DNA from: Lingula anatina
Lineage: Eukaryota > Brachiopoda > Lingulata > Lingulida > Lingulidae
Direction: 5' to 3'
Assembly (NCBI RefSeq): GCF_001039355.2
Contig: NW_019775946.1
Span: 322,417-386,416 of the forward strand
Length of the DNA stretch: 64,000 bases
The number at the start of each line of letters is the position of its first letter. The stretch's first letter is position 1. A program made the position numbers and the translations under genes. The notes beneath the pieces were generated by a model. That model had not been told where the DNA came from and did not search any database. It worked only from the letters and a program-made list of their open reading frames with translations. Positions 1 through 14,610 of this stretch are shown piece after piece.

Positions 1-3000
1 AAAAAAATCTGAACTGCATGGCAAGTTGCCAGCTGTGAAGTTCACTATTGGTAATAATGTACCCGTGTTGAGGCAAAAGAAGACGCTTGTTTGTACCTTC
101 TTTTTTGTCACGTCTTCTGCCATCTTTATTGTGTGCCTTTCTCTCACCTGCATACCAATGAAGTAAAGTTTTCTAGTTCACCGAAGCCCTATAAAAGTTG
201 TGGTCTCTGCTCTTAAAAATCCTCTCATTTCAAAGCCCGGTATCTGGACACAAATATTTGGGAGACTGGATATGTTTTGATAACGACAAAAGATCTGTAA
301 TGCGATGAGTGAAAAATGAGCAAGATCAGGGCTGTGTGTGCCACCAAGGTATTGTAGTGGGGAAGGGCACAGGCTTTGTTTCCCCCACAGAAGGATGCAG
401 GCTGAGCCCAGGTGATTTTGTTTTCACAAAGGCCTTACCAAGAAGTTCTCAAGGACACTGTGGGTTTCATGACAAATATTCATGTTTTCCAAGACCTATC
501 CCAAGTAAACAACTTATGTTTTTTGCTGTATCATATGACAATAATGTGTTTCATATTGAAATGGTCTATTTATTTATGAGGTTTATTTTATGTTAAAAAA
601 TCTTTGTTGAGGGAGAAAAAGGATGTGTGTCACTGATAAAGTATCATGGTCTTGATTACGGTAAAAGTCATGATAACTTTGGTAGTTAAGTGATTGGGCA
701 TAGAGGTGAATCTCTGACACAAGGCAGGTAGTATTTGAGTAGGGATTACTTTGATTACTAAAAAGGTGGTGTAAGAGATAAAATTACATAGGAAAAAGCT
801 TTGGTGAATAATGTATATATAGAGTTGAGTGACAATTTTTCATTTTATTCACTGAGATTCTTCGGTTGAGAAACACTGTGGCACGAGGCACCGCACCAGG
901 GGGTCAATGATTCACGCTAAAAGAGAAAACAAACTGATAACGTATTCAAGAGAGCTTGAAGAGTAATCAAAGATTTTATCTGAATTATGTACCTTGCGGT
1001 GCCCCTTTGCAAACAGCATATACAGTTCATCCCTCTTCCTTTATTGGTTTTTCACTGTTATCGAAATGATGCTTCATTTGCTGTTGTGCTAAATTGGACA
1101 AGCAGGGATAAGTCCTTTGAGCCAGTGTTACTTGTGGATCTGGTGGTTTATCGGACAGATTAAAGTTCAATTTTGCCATGATTGGGTATTTAGAGATAAA
1201 TTAAATGTCACTATGGCAAATTAAAACTGAGATAGAAATTCTAATTCCAAGATTTGGGCAACTAAAGCAGAGTTTTGATACTTGTGTCATTTGAAATCTT
1301 GCTCAAGATAAAAACCCATGTCTCTTAAAGAGTTTATGTAATATGGATTACAATTAAAATCTCTTTTATGTACCCCTGAAAACTACAAATAAACCATTTA
1401 TCCTTCTGTTTTGTATTTTTGTCAAATTGCAGTAATGCATGTCCGACTTGACTTAATGATTATCGAGATGCCTATCTGGTCCTAAAATTAGAATCTTGCC
1501 ACTTGACCATGGAGGCAGTCCACATCAGATAATACACAGGTAGTTGTTTGTATGGGCCACAATGGTGTCTTGGTTTACTGGGCAGTTGTGTGACACTCTG
1601 GAGTTAACCTTTGCTCCCAGTGAAGCCGTGGCACCTGCCCCACCCCTGCTGCCAGGGTGTCTGGTACACTCACCCCTTCCTCCTCTTCCTCACTGGTCCC
1701 CTGGCCCTGTCACAAATGTGCAGGTGTCACAAGATATGCCATGTCACCTGGGATCAAGCTATCTCAAGTTTCTAGCTCAAGCTGTCTAAGTTTCTAGATA
1801 CGCTGTGTGTTCATATGCTATCTCCCCGATTATTTATATAATCATGTAACCTTTAGTATAAAGGGCAGCTAAAGAGATTTTTCATGTTGACAGAAAGTGG
1901 AAAGTTGTTTTAAGTAACGTGTTACATCACATTCACCCTGGAGATGTTTTTGTGTTGGTTTGGCTTTGGAGAAAATTTGTTTCTGAAAAACAGAATTGTA
2001 GGTCAGGGTTGTCATTGACATACATTGAAAGTTTGGACATAAAACATATTGGTTTAGATAGTAAACTGGTAATGCAAAAAAAAATTTTTTTGACGGTGAA
2101 CTTGTAGATTTTGGTGCTAATGGTAACCCCTGCTTAAGAACAAAAATTATTTGCTAGTAACCAAAAGACCCCTCCCCTTGGCTTGCATATATTTTGCAGT
2201 ATTTTATAGCTGCCAGAATAAAAAAATGCATCTTGCTGTTTTTCTACAACAACACAATAAGTATATTCATGTGTCTGGGGCCCCCTTTCCGTTGACGCCA
2301 TAGCCGCGTGGTGTGCCATGCGCTTTGTGAACATGCTCCATTCAGAAAGCTATTAAAGCAGTGCTAAACTTTGTCGAATTATTATGAAACGCGTCCCTGT
2401 GTTATGTTGTTTTTGTCCCCTGTCACACATCCTCCCCTTTAACAGGTGTATACATGGTCGTGTTATCATTTCGTAGTGCCTCAAGTTTACCAAGCGGCTC
2501 TTACCACCCTCGAAAGTTTGTCTAAGACGCAGTATAGTAAAGGAGCCAGTGTGTACATAGGTATTCATTTTGTGGAGGCTTTAGTTTTCATGCTGAATTG
2601 CACCCTTAATATTGAAGAAGAAATTCAAACAATCAATGTGACCCTGCATTAGATGATGTAAACTGTTTCGCTTCACCTCCTTTAAGACCCTGCTGAATAT
2701 AATTTACTGACCTAGGGCACAGGGAAGACTGAAGAAAAGCCCTCCAGCAGGGTTTAATACCTGCATTGTCAGGTGTGACTTTTAATGCATCATTTTACCA
2801 AAACCTGAGGCATCTAGGGGTCCAAATGAAATTTTACACAAGAGGAGAGCATTTTGCTATTTTTCTTTGTCCAAGAAGAAGCTTTTTGCTCTTTCTTTCT
2901 TGTCATCTGAATAGAATTTGTTGACAGTATAATAAATCAGGGATGTGTCGCCAACAGAGCCCTGAGGAGAATTGTATGCCCAAACACTAGTAGAGGAGTG

Positions 3001-5839
3001 GAGACTGGCAAGAGCTCATGTTGACAAGACTTCTGATGTCTTGCCGTCAGCCTTTGGTAGCTGTGAAGGGCTTCCAATTCCCCCCATGATTCAGCAGTTT
3101 TGGTCCTATTGTGTCATGTTGAGGAGTATGGAGCAGTGTCTTGTGACATCTTTGTGACACATAGCTTGTGTTCGCTGGTGTGTATAACTGTGCTCAGATG
3201 ACCGGGGTGATAATCTGTGATACCTTATGAGAGGAGTTGGGGGCTTTTTATTTCCTGAATTGTAAGGCCTGCATTGAATTAAACGTGTTGGATAAAGGTA
3301 AACTTTCAGTTAAAGAAACTAATTATAAGGTGGAGGGCAAAATATCAAAGAATTTAAGAAAAAAAGCATTTTTTTCATGTGTTCCTTTTTTTTTTTTTGG
3401 ACAGAAAATGAAAACAATTGCTACAAGATATTCCTTTTCCCACATTGGCTCTTCTTGGAGGGTATTAAATTTTTGAGAAAGTGATACACTCTTGCCTTTA
3501 CAATAGTTTAGTCAAGAAATGTTTCCTCAGACAGAATTGACCGGAGGGAGTATAAAATGTCAAGTTTTGGCATTATTAGATTGTGATATGAAACATGAGA
3601 CGCGCATAAGAGCTATTGTCCTGTTAAAGTGTTTGTTTGGTATGTGTGCTCAGAACTTGTGCGCATCCACTTTCCAGTGAGCAGGGGGTATTATTATCAT
3701 GTTTACACTTGAACTAACGAGTCTGATGGTCTAGGAAGGGGGCTACAGTCACCAATCTGATCAAGGTGACTGGCCAGCCTGTGGTCACTTAATTGCTATG
3801 ACCACAATGAATCTGACATCATCTCCATTAAAAATCGTGTTAATTTTGATATTTTTGGGACGAAGGTGAGATAAAATCTGTGAAAATTGAGGTAGCAGGT
3901 GTGGAAGTGATGTTGTTGTGGTATTTTTACATGTAGGGAAGGTGGGAGATGCTGATCCTGACCAGCACTCCCTAATGTCACATTGATGACAAAAAGTGGT
4001 TTATTTATGACCTTGTTCCAGGCATGTTGTGCTCATGTTTACACAGTTTTCTTATGATGATACAGATAAAGGGTATTGTTGTTTTCTGAACAGAAAGAGA
4101 AAGGCACATAAAAACACCTCAAGATTTTAATGACCTGCATCGAATGATAGCACCGCCAGGCAGATATTTTATGATTTGATGCGTGTTCCGCACTCATAAG
4201 CATAGAAGCTCATGAATACTAAATGCAGCCTGCATGCAAAATGAAGCGATGTCCAAAGATAAAAAAGTATTAGTTTTTTTAGAACACCTGGGGAAAGAAG
4301 TGCAAAGTTAGAAATTATGTTTCTTTCTTTGTTTTTTCCAAATAAAAAAGGATATAATTTAGGTGATGAAAATTATAAATTCAGCTGGTTTTATTTTGTT
4401 TTGCAGAGAACTATCGAAATAATTTTTTAAAATAGTATTGTTATATAATAAGGTGTTAAAGAGTTACTGTTCACTTGAAAAGTGAGACAGATGAAGAAAA
4501 AAGTGAAGATAGCTAATGTGTAGTGTGATCTACATTTATTTATTATGTCACTGTAAAACTTAATAGGAAGCCTTTGTTGAGCTTGTATCCTATAAAAGAC
4601 ACTCAACTTGATAACAAGAAAAAAAAATTAAAAAATTACCATCTGTTTTTAGTTGAATGGAGCAGTAAGTTTGATATAAAGGTAATATTGTTATCCCCTA
4701 ATGCTGCTCTTGCATGTAGGTAGAGATTGGGTGCAGGATATGAGAATGGGGGATAATGTTCTGTTATCTGCCCTAATGGCTGCCTTCACCCGATCGCTGT
4801 AAGCTATGACCCCATGACTAGCGTCTGAGCAGGACCAGTTTAATGCCTTGCATGACTAAAACGTATTTGTACATCATTCTGGAGACCAATGATAGCACAT
4901 AGGATCCATCATCGCCTGCCTCGGGAGGCTTGTACCTCTTGGTCATTTGTGGAGAGGCTGCCTTTGATCTAGCTCTGTCATACATCTTCTAAGTGAAGGG
5001 GGATAGCACGGGGCCCTGGGATATTACCAGCTAACATGGGTCTGTGCTGGGAATAAGATGGCACTGGAGAAAGTGGTCATTTTTCAGGGACGCTTGGAGA
5101 GGACATGCTCTCCCCGCATGTTCTGCTACTGACCTTTGGTTCAGCAATATAAGATTAATGTTTTAAAGATGTACACATTCACAAAAGGAGAAACTCATTG
5201 ATAAACTACTGGCTCCTCCCTGGTAGATTACTACCTTTCCCTGACCTTTGCACAGATATTGTATTGTTGTGTTTAATGCTTTTTTTCACAAGCACACTAT
5301 GTCTTTGTTTTGTGTACCATATTATTGTTTGATGAACCTATTATTTAGTGGACACATTTGCTCAACTTTAATTTTATGCTCAGTAAATACTATGATCTAT
5401 TATTGTAAAACCCGATTTCTTTAGGTGTTTGAAGAAGGCAACAATATTTAGTTGATTTTACAACCCTCTTTGGTGGTCAAAATAAATCCCATTCAAAATT
5501 CTAGACAAAAGAGAACATGAGGAGTGATTTGAATAAGGTCCCAGTGTTAATTAACATCCTGTCACATTATTTTGAATTATCTCATATTTATTGTCTTGAA
5601 TGCTAAGATTTAATTAGTAGTACACATTAACTTCACTTATCTTCTCAACTCTAATAAATGTACCATTTAGGCCAAACTGTGCTCTCTGTGTTGATAATAT
5701 GGCATAATTAAGTCTGAAGAATGACATTCCCTTGTGTTTTGATATAGCTAAAACAAAAATTCATTATCAGCATTTCAGATATACTTGAAATACACAAATA
5801 TATATACACTTGAATGATGTTCTTGATGTTTTGTTTCAG
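1..5839. other. Upstream / 5' intron sequence of the semaphorin gene; no confident exon
   Basis: AT-rich non-coding sequence with many stops in all frames. The short open frames here (for example 309-596 and 1544-1789) have no recognisable domain and no convincing splice context. The semaphorin exon at 5840 begins in phase 1 and lacks a signal peptide, so at least one 5' coding exon lies upstream, either here or outside the window. Nothing in this stretch resembles a known mobile element, RNA gene or promoter strongly enough to call. Confidence 0.6.
3807..3865 (+). CDS. Candidate signal-peptide exon of the semaphorin (tentative)
   Basis: A short frame from an ATG with A at -3 (a second in-frame ATG lies at 3798) encodes about 19 residues with a basic/polar start and a strongly hydrophobic core (IVLILIFLG). 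It ends at a possible donor, AAG|gtgaga. This is what the first exon of a secreted or type I membrane protein looks like, and it is upstream of a semaphorin that lacks its signal peptide. Against it: the exon ends in phase 2, whereas the exon at 5840 needs a phase-1 partner, so an unseen small exon would be needed between them. Hydrophobic 19-mers also occur by chance in AT-rich DNA. Confidence 0.22.
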
Positions 5840-7072
5840 ATGCAGGCGTGGCATCATTTCCATCTGATACCTCTTCAGAGGGATATTACGACTGGTTTAA
5901 GCTGTTTATTTCTGATGACAATAGTGTGGTTATTGGGGGCAAGTAAGTTGTTTTTGGTTTTTTTTTCACTTGTTCTAGTTATTTTATTGTATGGTTGTAT
6001 TCTCAATGCAAGCACACACCCACATTCCCACCTGATTGCCACTTTATGAAATTTATACTTGCCCATATACAACAAGTTGTGTCCTGTTTAAACAATGGTT
6101 TTTTCACAAAGGTCCCTTACTAGTTTTCATATAGATCCACATTATATTGCATAAAACTGGTAGCAGCCTTTTAGGCACTGATGGATGAGCATATTGTAGA
6201 TAGTGATTTGCTACAGGAAAAGTAATCTTCCTGTAATGCATCACTTTATATGTGATGAGTAAGCTGGCAAGGGCCTCTAGTGATGATAATTTCATTGAGC
6301 TTCTAATTCTGTTAATACGGAATTATTCCCCTGAGCTGTTCTTTGCGCTGTTCCTCTACTTTAGAGTCCATAGTTCTTTTTCTTTTTTTGCCTACTTACG
6401 AAAGAAATAAGTTAAGATTTTATAATTTTCTTTCTGAATTCATTGTTAATTTTACACTCTAAAATTTAACTGCAAATGTCTAGATTACAAGAGTATTGAA
6501 TTATTTTAATCAATTTCTCGTATCTTCAATTTTTTTAGGAACCAATTTTATAACCTCAGTCTCCCATTGCTGCATGTGAACGGGGTAAGTGGACTTTATT
6601 CCAAGTAGCCAGGGGCAATATGCAAATAAAAAAGGAATTTATCATTTAATATTTATAGTTAATTTGTCATTTAGATCAGCAATTAAATGATGTTAATTGA
6701 GATTAGACATTTATTTAATTGGAGTAATAAAAATGTTCTTAAAAAGTTATCAAAATGCCAGTAAAAAGCATTTATTTTTCTGCCAGCTAGGTATAGCCTA
6801 AGATTCTTAACCTCTAGAAATGTGATCATTTATTGGAAGACCAAGCGACATTATGGGATAAGATATTTTGCTCATGTCACACTTTGCTGTTACCAGCGTA
6901 AATGTGTCTGCATCTTGAATTGTCTTTTTTTCTAACATGGTCACAGTCTGCATGCTAAAAAGATAAAATGTTCAAGACTTATCAGGTGTGTTTCTTTCAT
7001 CAATTTCAGAGAGAACAATGGCCTGCAGAGGAAAATAAAAAGGCTGCTTGTTTGATTAGGGGTAAAACACAG
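5840..7072 (+). CDS. Semaphorin 5' exons: start of mature protein and first propeller blade
   Basis: Three exons: 5840-5942 (enters in phase 1, after TTTCAG), 6539-6584 and 7010-7072 (21 codons, ends in phase 0). They encode the acidic N-terminus, the first blade strand (FKLFISDDNSVVIGG, YNLSLPLLHVNG) and WPAEENKKAACLIRGKTQ, which corresponds to the conserved 'W...C..KGK' segment just before DCQNYIRV in class 1 semaphorins. Donors are AA|gtaagt, GGG|gtaagt and CAG|gtaagt. Both cassette copies begin in phase 0, so this exon set can splice to either. Confidence 0.88.
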
Positions 7073-9090
7073 GTAAGTTGTGAAAAAAAAATGGAACATT
7101 TAATGAAAATCTTTGTTTCCATAAGTGAAATTTTGCTCAAAAGGTTTTTTGAATATGAAAGTTTTATTTTGAAAAAGAGAAAAAAATGCAAAATTAACCA
7201 AGAACGTCTGGGTATTTATAGCATGAATCCTTAATTTTGATTGGTCTACCATTGTAGTTTTATTATGCACGTTATTGCTTAAAGCAATTAATTCATTGTT
7301 CGCCATATCAAGCGAGAAAATATTCCGCATCCATTATAGCCTTTTTTTCTATGGTTCAGGCCATGTTTTGGTTAAGTACCCTGTATATCATGTATTCAAT
7401 GAGAAATACAGAAGGGAAATCAAACCAACGAAAAAAATATTTTAACCCACTTTGTTTTTATGTAAATATAAAATAAAAGCTTAACCCTATGTTTATGGAT
7501 ATATACAGGTTAATCTGTACCTTAAGATGGCTACATCTCATGAATCTCATGTTATCCTTCTTTAAAAGGACTGCACCTTAAAGTATTTGTCAGGTTTCAT
7601 TTAGGGATTTGTGTTCAGAAAAAATAAAACAAAGCCTCTTCTCATTTTTGTGGCATGAAGTGCCACTTTGAACCCCAACCTTCACAATGGTTTATTAACC
7701 AATACAAGCCCACTCCTCACACCAAGATGTGGCCTCAAGTTCCCTTTTCCTTCTTATTTACAGAAAGAATGCCAGAATTACATCCGCGTGATGCTCCAAA
7801 AAACCCAAGATGAACTCTTTGTATGTGGCACCTATGCATGTAGTCCAAGCTGCAAAACATACAGGATTCAACAGACTTTGGATGTAAGTGATCATGAAAA
7901 CAATGCCAGACATCAAAGTAACTGTCATCTCCTCACCATTATCTTTCTCAGTATGGATGATGAAATCATTTTTTTAACAGAATGTAAGCAATAGTAGGGG
8001 ACTTGGTGCTATGTAAGCTAGGGTGACACTTGTAATATATTTAATTGGAATATACTTCGTTAAACCATTCTGAAGTCAGTAAGTTACTGACAAAAAGTGT
8101 GGTATAGCAATTTATTGATTTTCAAGCTAGATAGATTTCCTAATTACCTTTCTCTTAACCAGTTGTCATTTCTGTATTTCCAGGGTGGTATCAATTATCG
8201 TCAGATAGGTTCATTGTCCAATGCAAAAGGGGTGGCCCCCTATCTGCCACAGAGTAACAGCACTGCATTGTATGCAGGTGAGTGCACTGGCCAACATGGA
8301 GGGAAATAAAAAGAGAGAGGGGGTGGGGGAAGAATACCCTACACTTCTATTTTGTATACTGAGATGCCTATTACAGTTACATTTGCAATATGTTAAAAAA
8401 TCAGCTTATACTGGTTTCTTTGTTAGAGATTGAACTGAAAATAAACTGATGTCACAGTCATTGTCCCTCTCTGCTCTCATCAGTATATGGTGTGACAGCT
8501 AAGGGGTGGACAGGTGCATGTAATTACCATTGCCATATAGTGCCAAGTGTTAAGTCCAGGTTTAATCATGGGCTAAGGGTCAGAGTACTTGAATTAAGTG
8601 CATTTAATGCTTGTTTAATGGTGCATTCAGTGAAGCAATCAGCAGGTGAAGGCAGTTTTGCCATATTTTCCATGTGGCCTGAATGATTATTGGATTTTTT
8701 TATATTGCAAAAAAAAAATATGCTTTATTTTTTACCAGTACAATGCATCTTCAGCTAAATGCTTTTAAATAACAACCATGCGCATATTATTTCTGTGGCT
8801 AGTTTCCCTCAAACCCTTCAGCAGTATGGAAATTTTACTTCTTTGTATTCCCCTGAAATAAATAAAAAAAGTTAACATTATGTAAGAAGTCTACTGTTAC
8901 CAGCAAAAGCTTACATCTATTTTGTATTGTTTTTTCCCTAGGTGGAAAAATATATACTGCCACTGAATTACACTTTGATGGCAATGAACCTGTGATTTAC
9001 AATGGAGATATCAGAGTACAGAGAAACTCAATGATGCTCAATGGTAGGTTGAAGGCTCATTAAGAAGTTATGAAAATTGTCTTTAATTAA

Positions 9091-9134
<44 letters not shown>

Positions 9135-12100
9135 TATTGAATTTTTAACATGGTTTTGCACCCTTTGTGTCCTATTTCTAATATGAAATTGTCAGTGGTA
9201 TAAAATTTTCCATTCTTTTATTTTCAGTTCCCACACATTTTGTGAGCTCAATGGAATATGAAGATAAAATTTATTTCTTCTTCAGTGAGCCAGCAGTTGA
9301 GTACATCAACTGTGGAAAGGTACATTATACATTTAAAAAAAGAAAAAGAATAAAGCACTGATCATCTTGACTGGAATTTCCTGCTGAACCCTGGTCCCTT
9401 AGTGCAAGGAGGCCTGATAACTGATTAATTTTAATGTGGAGCCAGATATGCTATTAGCTGTTAATGTATCTAGTGAGATGACGTGAAGATGGAGATTGCC
9501 ACATCATATAATGAGAAAGTAGGCCCAGTGATGGTGGTTTATCAAAGTAATTATCTGGCCTATGTTACCACCTTGGTATCTTTGTGATCTCTCAAGATAG
9601 CTATTGGTCAGGAGATGCTGATAAATACCACCAGTTAAGCATTTTGTTACATGATATGGATCCTGAATTGCACATGTGTTATGTTTTAATGTCATTTGGA
9701 ATTATTATTATTATTATTAATATTGTTATTATTTTTTTTTTCCTTTAGGCCATATTTTCAAGGGTGGCCAGAGTGTGCAAAAATGACCAGGGAGGAAAGA
9801 TCTTGCTGAAAAAAGAATTCACAACCTTCTTCAAAACCCGTCTCAACTGCTCCATACCAGGGGATTATCCTTTTTATTTTGATGAAATCCGTAAGTGCTT
9901 CTTTCATCTTAAAAGGTATCTATAAGTTCTGAGCACAGGAACCCCTTTGATTTATATAGAAGCTGCGTTATCAGTGGAACATCTTTGTGTATGTTGAAAC
10001 CAGCTGCAGAAGTGTGTTCAGCAGGTATGTGTCATCCAACATTGATTTTTCCTGCAGACTGCCAGACACACACTGCAGTCTCGTCTGGGCTGTGGTGAGC
10101 CACAGGAGTGAGTCACATAGCCAGCAAAATCCCTTCAGGGAAATCATGTGCAAGCAATATTGGCAATTGCTGCAGCCTCCACCAGTCCCAATGTTAAACA
10201 TGCAGAAGAATAAATGGACGCAGTTTCCTCCATTTTCCCAACTTGAGAAACCTTTGGGAATTAGCAGCCGAGCCTGATGCAACTTGATAATAGTTGATTT
10301 GCATTGATGAATTTAAATGTAGTCAATTTGGCAATCAAATAGCAATGTGCCTAATGTTTCCATGTTATGTCAGTGGGTTGTAATGCTGTTAGAACAGATG
10401 ATATAACTGCCAATCAGATGCAGAACACATGTAATATGTAGAATTTGTATTGATTGCCACCAGATACTCCTGTAGGATGGAATAAAAATACACTTCTGTC
10501 TGCTAAATTAGCTGAAATAATGGGTTCTATGAAATGGAATATTTCCGATTCAGTTAATTGCATATTTTATTTATAGTGGTAACCTAATCACTGATCCTGT
10601 AATTGATTGTATTTGCAATTGCAATGACCTAATCAGAGTAGATTTGATGGAAATGAAAAAAACAAAAAAAAAAACAAAGTGGCTATAACAGTTCTCTAGT
10701 AAGCATAGATAAATTGAAAAATTTGAAAATGGCATGCATTGGGAAAGGCATTCTTTAAATTTCTTTGTGCACTTAGGTATTTGTTTATTTTACAGAGGCG
10801 ACATCTGACATGCACAAAGGTAATTACATGTCCTCCTCTGACCAGTCCAATGCCACGGACATGATCTATGCTGTGTTCAACACCCCGCAGAACAGCATCC
10901 AGGGCTCAGCGATATGTGCATTCCGCTTCTCTGACATAATCCACGCATTCAGGGGGACATTCAAAGAACAGAAAGGAAAGGATTACAACTGGCAGTCTGC
11001 GCCCCTGGACAGCATACCAAGTCCACACCCAGCTGAGGTATTGAAAAAAAATAATAAAAACATTGGAATTGAAAATTATACAGATACTATTTCTATACTT
11101 ATACTCAAATTTATTATGAAGAAAGAATCAGTGAATTTTATTTAATTTTTGAAATCTTTCATTACAGATTATTATAACTCTTCTCCTTTCTGATCTTAAT
11201 ATCAAATGTGATTTCAGTGTGCCAACAGTTCAACAGTCATCGATGACATGACATTGAACTTTGTGCAGGAACATCCCATGATGGAATCTGCCGTACCTGC
11301 ATTTGGTGGACAGCCAGTTGTCATGGCAACATCTCTAACGTGAGTTTAAAAAAATGTTAAATTGCAAATTTAACTGCTTGAAATAACATGGTGGCTGTCT
11401 ACTGGAAATTATATGTTGGTCGTTCAAATTCCCTAAACAAATTAATATAGATAGAACAGAGAAAAGTGAATAATGCTTAAAAAGGCCTTAAGCAGCAGTG
11501 ACCCCTGATGGTCACCTCCTAGGACAGTCATCTTTCTTTCCTTGTCATGTGTTAAGACAAGACTGTGTATGCCAAGGTTGTTAGTCAGGCATTTCTTTCC
11601 TGACCCCTGGCAGTATCTGGCAGTCGCTATACGCACCTTACTTGAGACAAGGACATTGACAAGATGATTTGGGAGGAAGTCATTCTGGTCATCCCCGAGG
11701 GTGGCATGCTGGCAAAGAAAGTTCATCTCATTTTATGACTTTGTGATTAATAGTATGCACAGTGTGCTGGATGACACCAAATCCAGAAAAAAATGCTTCC
11801 GGCAAAGGATTCAACAAGTGGAATTTTTTGGAATTTTGGGGCATTCATTCAAATTTAAATGTCATTTGGTTTGGTACTGATAGTAAACAAAAGTTCCAGA
11901 ATTAAATATCAGATCAGGATAAGGATGTTTGCCTGTTTACATTAATTGTTAGATCGTTATCATTTTTCTCTCTCTTTTACAGTTCAACTTTTACCCAAAT
12001 GGCTGTTGACTGGCAAAGAAGGGCTGGAGATGGACGCTACTATGATATCATGTTTATTGGAAGAAGTAAGTTTATTTATTTATCTATTACCTGCTAAGTA

Positions 12101-14574
12101 CCGTTTTCATTAATTACTGCTATGAAATAGTTTTAAGAACATATATCCTATGCTGAGTTAAATTAAAATCTTGCACACGTTACCTTCCTGTAATATATGT
12201 TCTTGATACTTTAGGTGATGGTTACGTATTGAAAACTATAAACAAAGGCAGAGGATCAGCCATTGAGACGGTCACAATTGAGGAAATTGAGGTCTTCAGA
12301 AACAAACCATTCACAAGTATGAAAATCTTCAGAAATCCTAATGGTGAGGAGAAACTGATTGTGGTGTCAGCACACCAGGTCAAAACCATTCCACTTCACA
12401 GGTGCCACCTACAGAAAACATGCAGGTAAGAAGGCAGGCTTGAAATATTTTTTCTTTGCAAATGGAAAAAAACATCAATTAATTTTTTTTAAAAATCCTT
12501 TTCTACGTGTTTTGGAATCTGTTATCTTGCAAAGTATGAGTTAAATTTTGCCATTGTTATTTACAGTGCTTGTGTAGCATTACAAGACCCCTATTGCTCT
12601 TGGGCAGAAGGAAAATGTGAGAACTCTATAAATGGCATTCAGAACATTTACCAAGGTGTCAACTCCAGTTGTCCTGCTGACCCCTCCACTACAAAAGAAT
12701 CCACAAGAGGTACGTAAGGGGTGATTGTTACAGCATGTGCAGTAGACATAGGGACTGAACAAGGTTGACTTAGAGTATATCCCTGAATTGCGCGTAGTTG
12801 ACTGACTATTCTAAGATCAAGTAATTGGTCCATAATCATCATGATTATAAGACCTGATATGATTTGTAAGTAATGAATGATTCATGGTGATTATCAGTTT
12901 GATTGATTAGAGTTGTCAGTCATGTAGAAAGTATGATATAATTGACTTTGAGTAGGTCAATGTGCAATCTTGAATGTGTCATCATTGGTGCACGCCAAAT
13001 CACTTGATAGACGTTTGTGAAGGTAGAGGTTTCTAGTGAAAGAACTTTGCATTTTCTTTTCTTCTGAAATTCCATAAATATTTAATCATGTTCTGTGGAA
13101 ATGACCTGTTTTTATGCTAGTGATATTAAGCTGCTTGTTATTTGAACAATACCCATAGAGGGCACTTTGTAAAGAGGGGAGCAATCCAGGCTAATGCGGT
13201 TTCCTTCCCTTGTTTCAATATAGTGACTACTCCAGCACCTGCAGTGACATGTGCCCCCTGCATATGTCCACAGCCCACAGTCGGAGGGAGTCAGACCAGC
13301 CCATTGAATAATAATAATGGGAAAACTGTGGTTACATCCACGGGTTAGTTTCCTATACATTACTGTAGTGTATAGTAAATATATGGCACTAAAATAATAT
13401 CTTTCTACTAGTTGTAGTTGCCTGGTGCTTTGTCTAACGAGTGTCTTGCCTATGTAATATTAGTCTGTTGGACTAGAGTACAAGAGTTAAATAGCACAAG
13501 TGTAGTTTTCTTAGCTTGTGGTGGATTAACTGCTAGTATTACTCTCTTCTGGTGTAGCAAAAAGCATTTCATAATCATTAAAACAATGAAAAAAGGAATA
13601 TACTCACAATTTACAGAGTTTCAAGAAAAAAATGTTACACTAACCACTGGAGTGCTTGTATAGAACCTAGCATTTCTTTTGTGGCAGCTTAGTTATATTG
13701 TCTTGTCTGTGTGTCTGCTAGCAGGGTTGTATAGCTAACCAGAGCTCTTCCACGCCTCACAACGCAGCTCTTAGTGTTGCACTGTGTGTAGTGTCTGTCA
13801 GAACTTGTCTGGTTTACAGTTGTGTGTCCATTGGCTGTGATCACCTCACTCACCTACGCCTGGTCTTGCACTGAGACTGCCTTCCTAGCTGGCTTATAGA
13901 GAGACAGAACCTAGTCCAGCTATGTAGCCTCTTAAAGAAGGGCGGGCTCTGACTATGTGAGAATTAGAATACATTTGTTATGATAACCTGACTCTAGTAA
14001 TCTAACATTTGTGTAGAGATAAAGGTTGACCCATGCTGCCATGGCTCTGTAGTCTAGTACCTGCAGCAACTGCATGAGTTTGTGATACTAAAACCCTTAA
14101 CCCTCTTTACCTTTATCTTTCTTTTGCATACTAGACATTTCCTGTGTGTTATCCTTTCCCTCATCTCTTGTCTTCAAACACTTAAGCTTTATTCACTTGG
14201 AAGAAAAATGCATTTACTGTAAATCTAAGATTTAACTGAATATCTCTTGCTTTTAGAAATTTATTCTCATTTTTTTAAAAGTTCTTTCATTCTTTTGCTT
14301 TTATCCATGCATGCATACTCTTTTTATTTAAATCTTCAATGTTTTCATTTTCACTAGCCTCCTCATCCCCAGTTGATGGCGCTGGTGACAAAAAGAAAGA
14401 CCAAGATATTAAAAATTCCAGTGCTGAGGCTCTTCCAAATGGTAAGGCTTGTTTCTTGTGGAATTCATTCTCACAATGGCGCCTTGCACTTTTATAGATA
14501 TGTTGTATTTTATATCAAGTATTATATTCATAGATGTGAGTCTGACTGTCTATCCGTCTGTTCTAACTGTCTGC

Positions 14575-14610
<36 letters not shown>

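Noticed and set aside
1544-1789. Proline-rich 81-residue frame considered as a semaphorin 5' exon
   Set aside because: No signal peptide followed by a donor in the required phase, and no similarity to semaphorin N-termini.
9971-10282. Open frames on both strands in a semaphorin intron, repeated in copy 2 at about 17716-17979
   Set aside because: Inside an intron between well-defined exons, no recognisable domain, and frame length changes between copies through small indels.
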